DNA from: Flavobacteriales bacterium UBA1937
GTDB lineage: Bacteria > Bacteroidota > Bacteroidia > Flavobacteriales > Weeksellaceae
Direction: 5' to 3'
DNA: 5,282 bases
Assembly: GCA_002337005.1 (NCBI GenBank)
Contig: DDFD01000051.1
Location: 2,296 to 7,577 of the forward strand
Part shown: positions 5,277-5,282 of the stretch, piece by piece
How positions within the stretch are numbered: the stretch's first letter is position 1
Layout: the number at the start of each line of letters is the position of its first letter
The notes under the pieces: generated by a model
The model's database searches: none
Seen by the model: only the letters and a program-made list of their open reading frames with translations
Told to the model about the DNA's origin: nothing
Made by a program: the position numbers and the translations under genes

Positions 5277-5282
5277 TAAATT

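Overview
This AT-rich window fits the chromosome of a flavobacterium. Family Weeksellaceae (Chryseobacterium/Cloacibacterium-like) is the best guess, but it rests on general protein resemblance and no search was run. Supporting signs are promoter boxes of the Bacteroidetes form TAnnTTTG, weak or absent Shine-Dalgarno sequences, signal peptides ending in AQ, and homologues typical of that phylum.

Layout, left to right. The 3' part of murA (plus strand, cut by the window edge) ends at a bidirectional terminator. Facing it on the minus strand is a two-gene operon: an ECF-type sigma factor that starts with TTG, followed with an 8-base overlap by a four-helix membrane protein that is probably its regulator. 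Next comes a divergent intergenic region of about 270 bases holding a long hairpin, a start-less 45-codon open frame and two promoter candidates. The plus-strand RNase P RNA gene rnpB follows, at about 2083-2415. Long minus-strand open frames lie across rnpB and are spurious.

The right half is all on the minus strand. Reading in the direction of transcription: a DUF1573 secreted protein with its own promoter candidate and terminator; then a class III-like PPK2 polyphosphate:nucleotide phosphotransferase, a small secreted protein of unknown function and a CPBP-family intramembrane protease. The last three are closely spaced (32 and 6 bases) and probably form one operon. Its last stop codon lies in the T-tract at the end of rnpB, so the two transcription units converge with no gap.

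Most of the window is ordinary housekeeping or core-genome content. I see no defence, mobile or biosynthetic system and no CRISPR. The points most worth checking are the hairpin element next to rnpB, the sigma/membrane-protein pair, the rnpB/CPBP convergence and the PPK2-secreted-CPBP operon.
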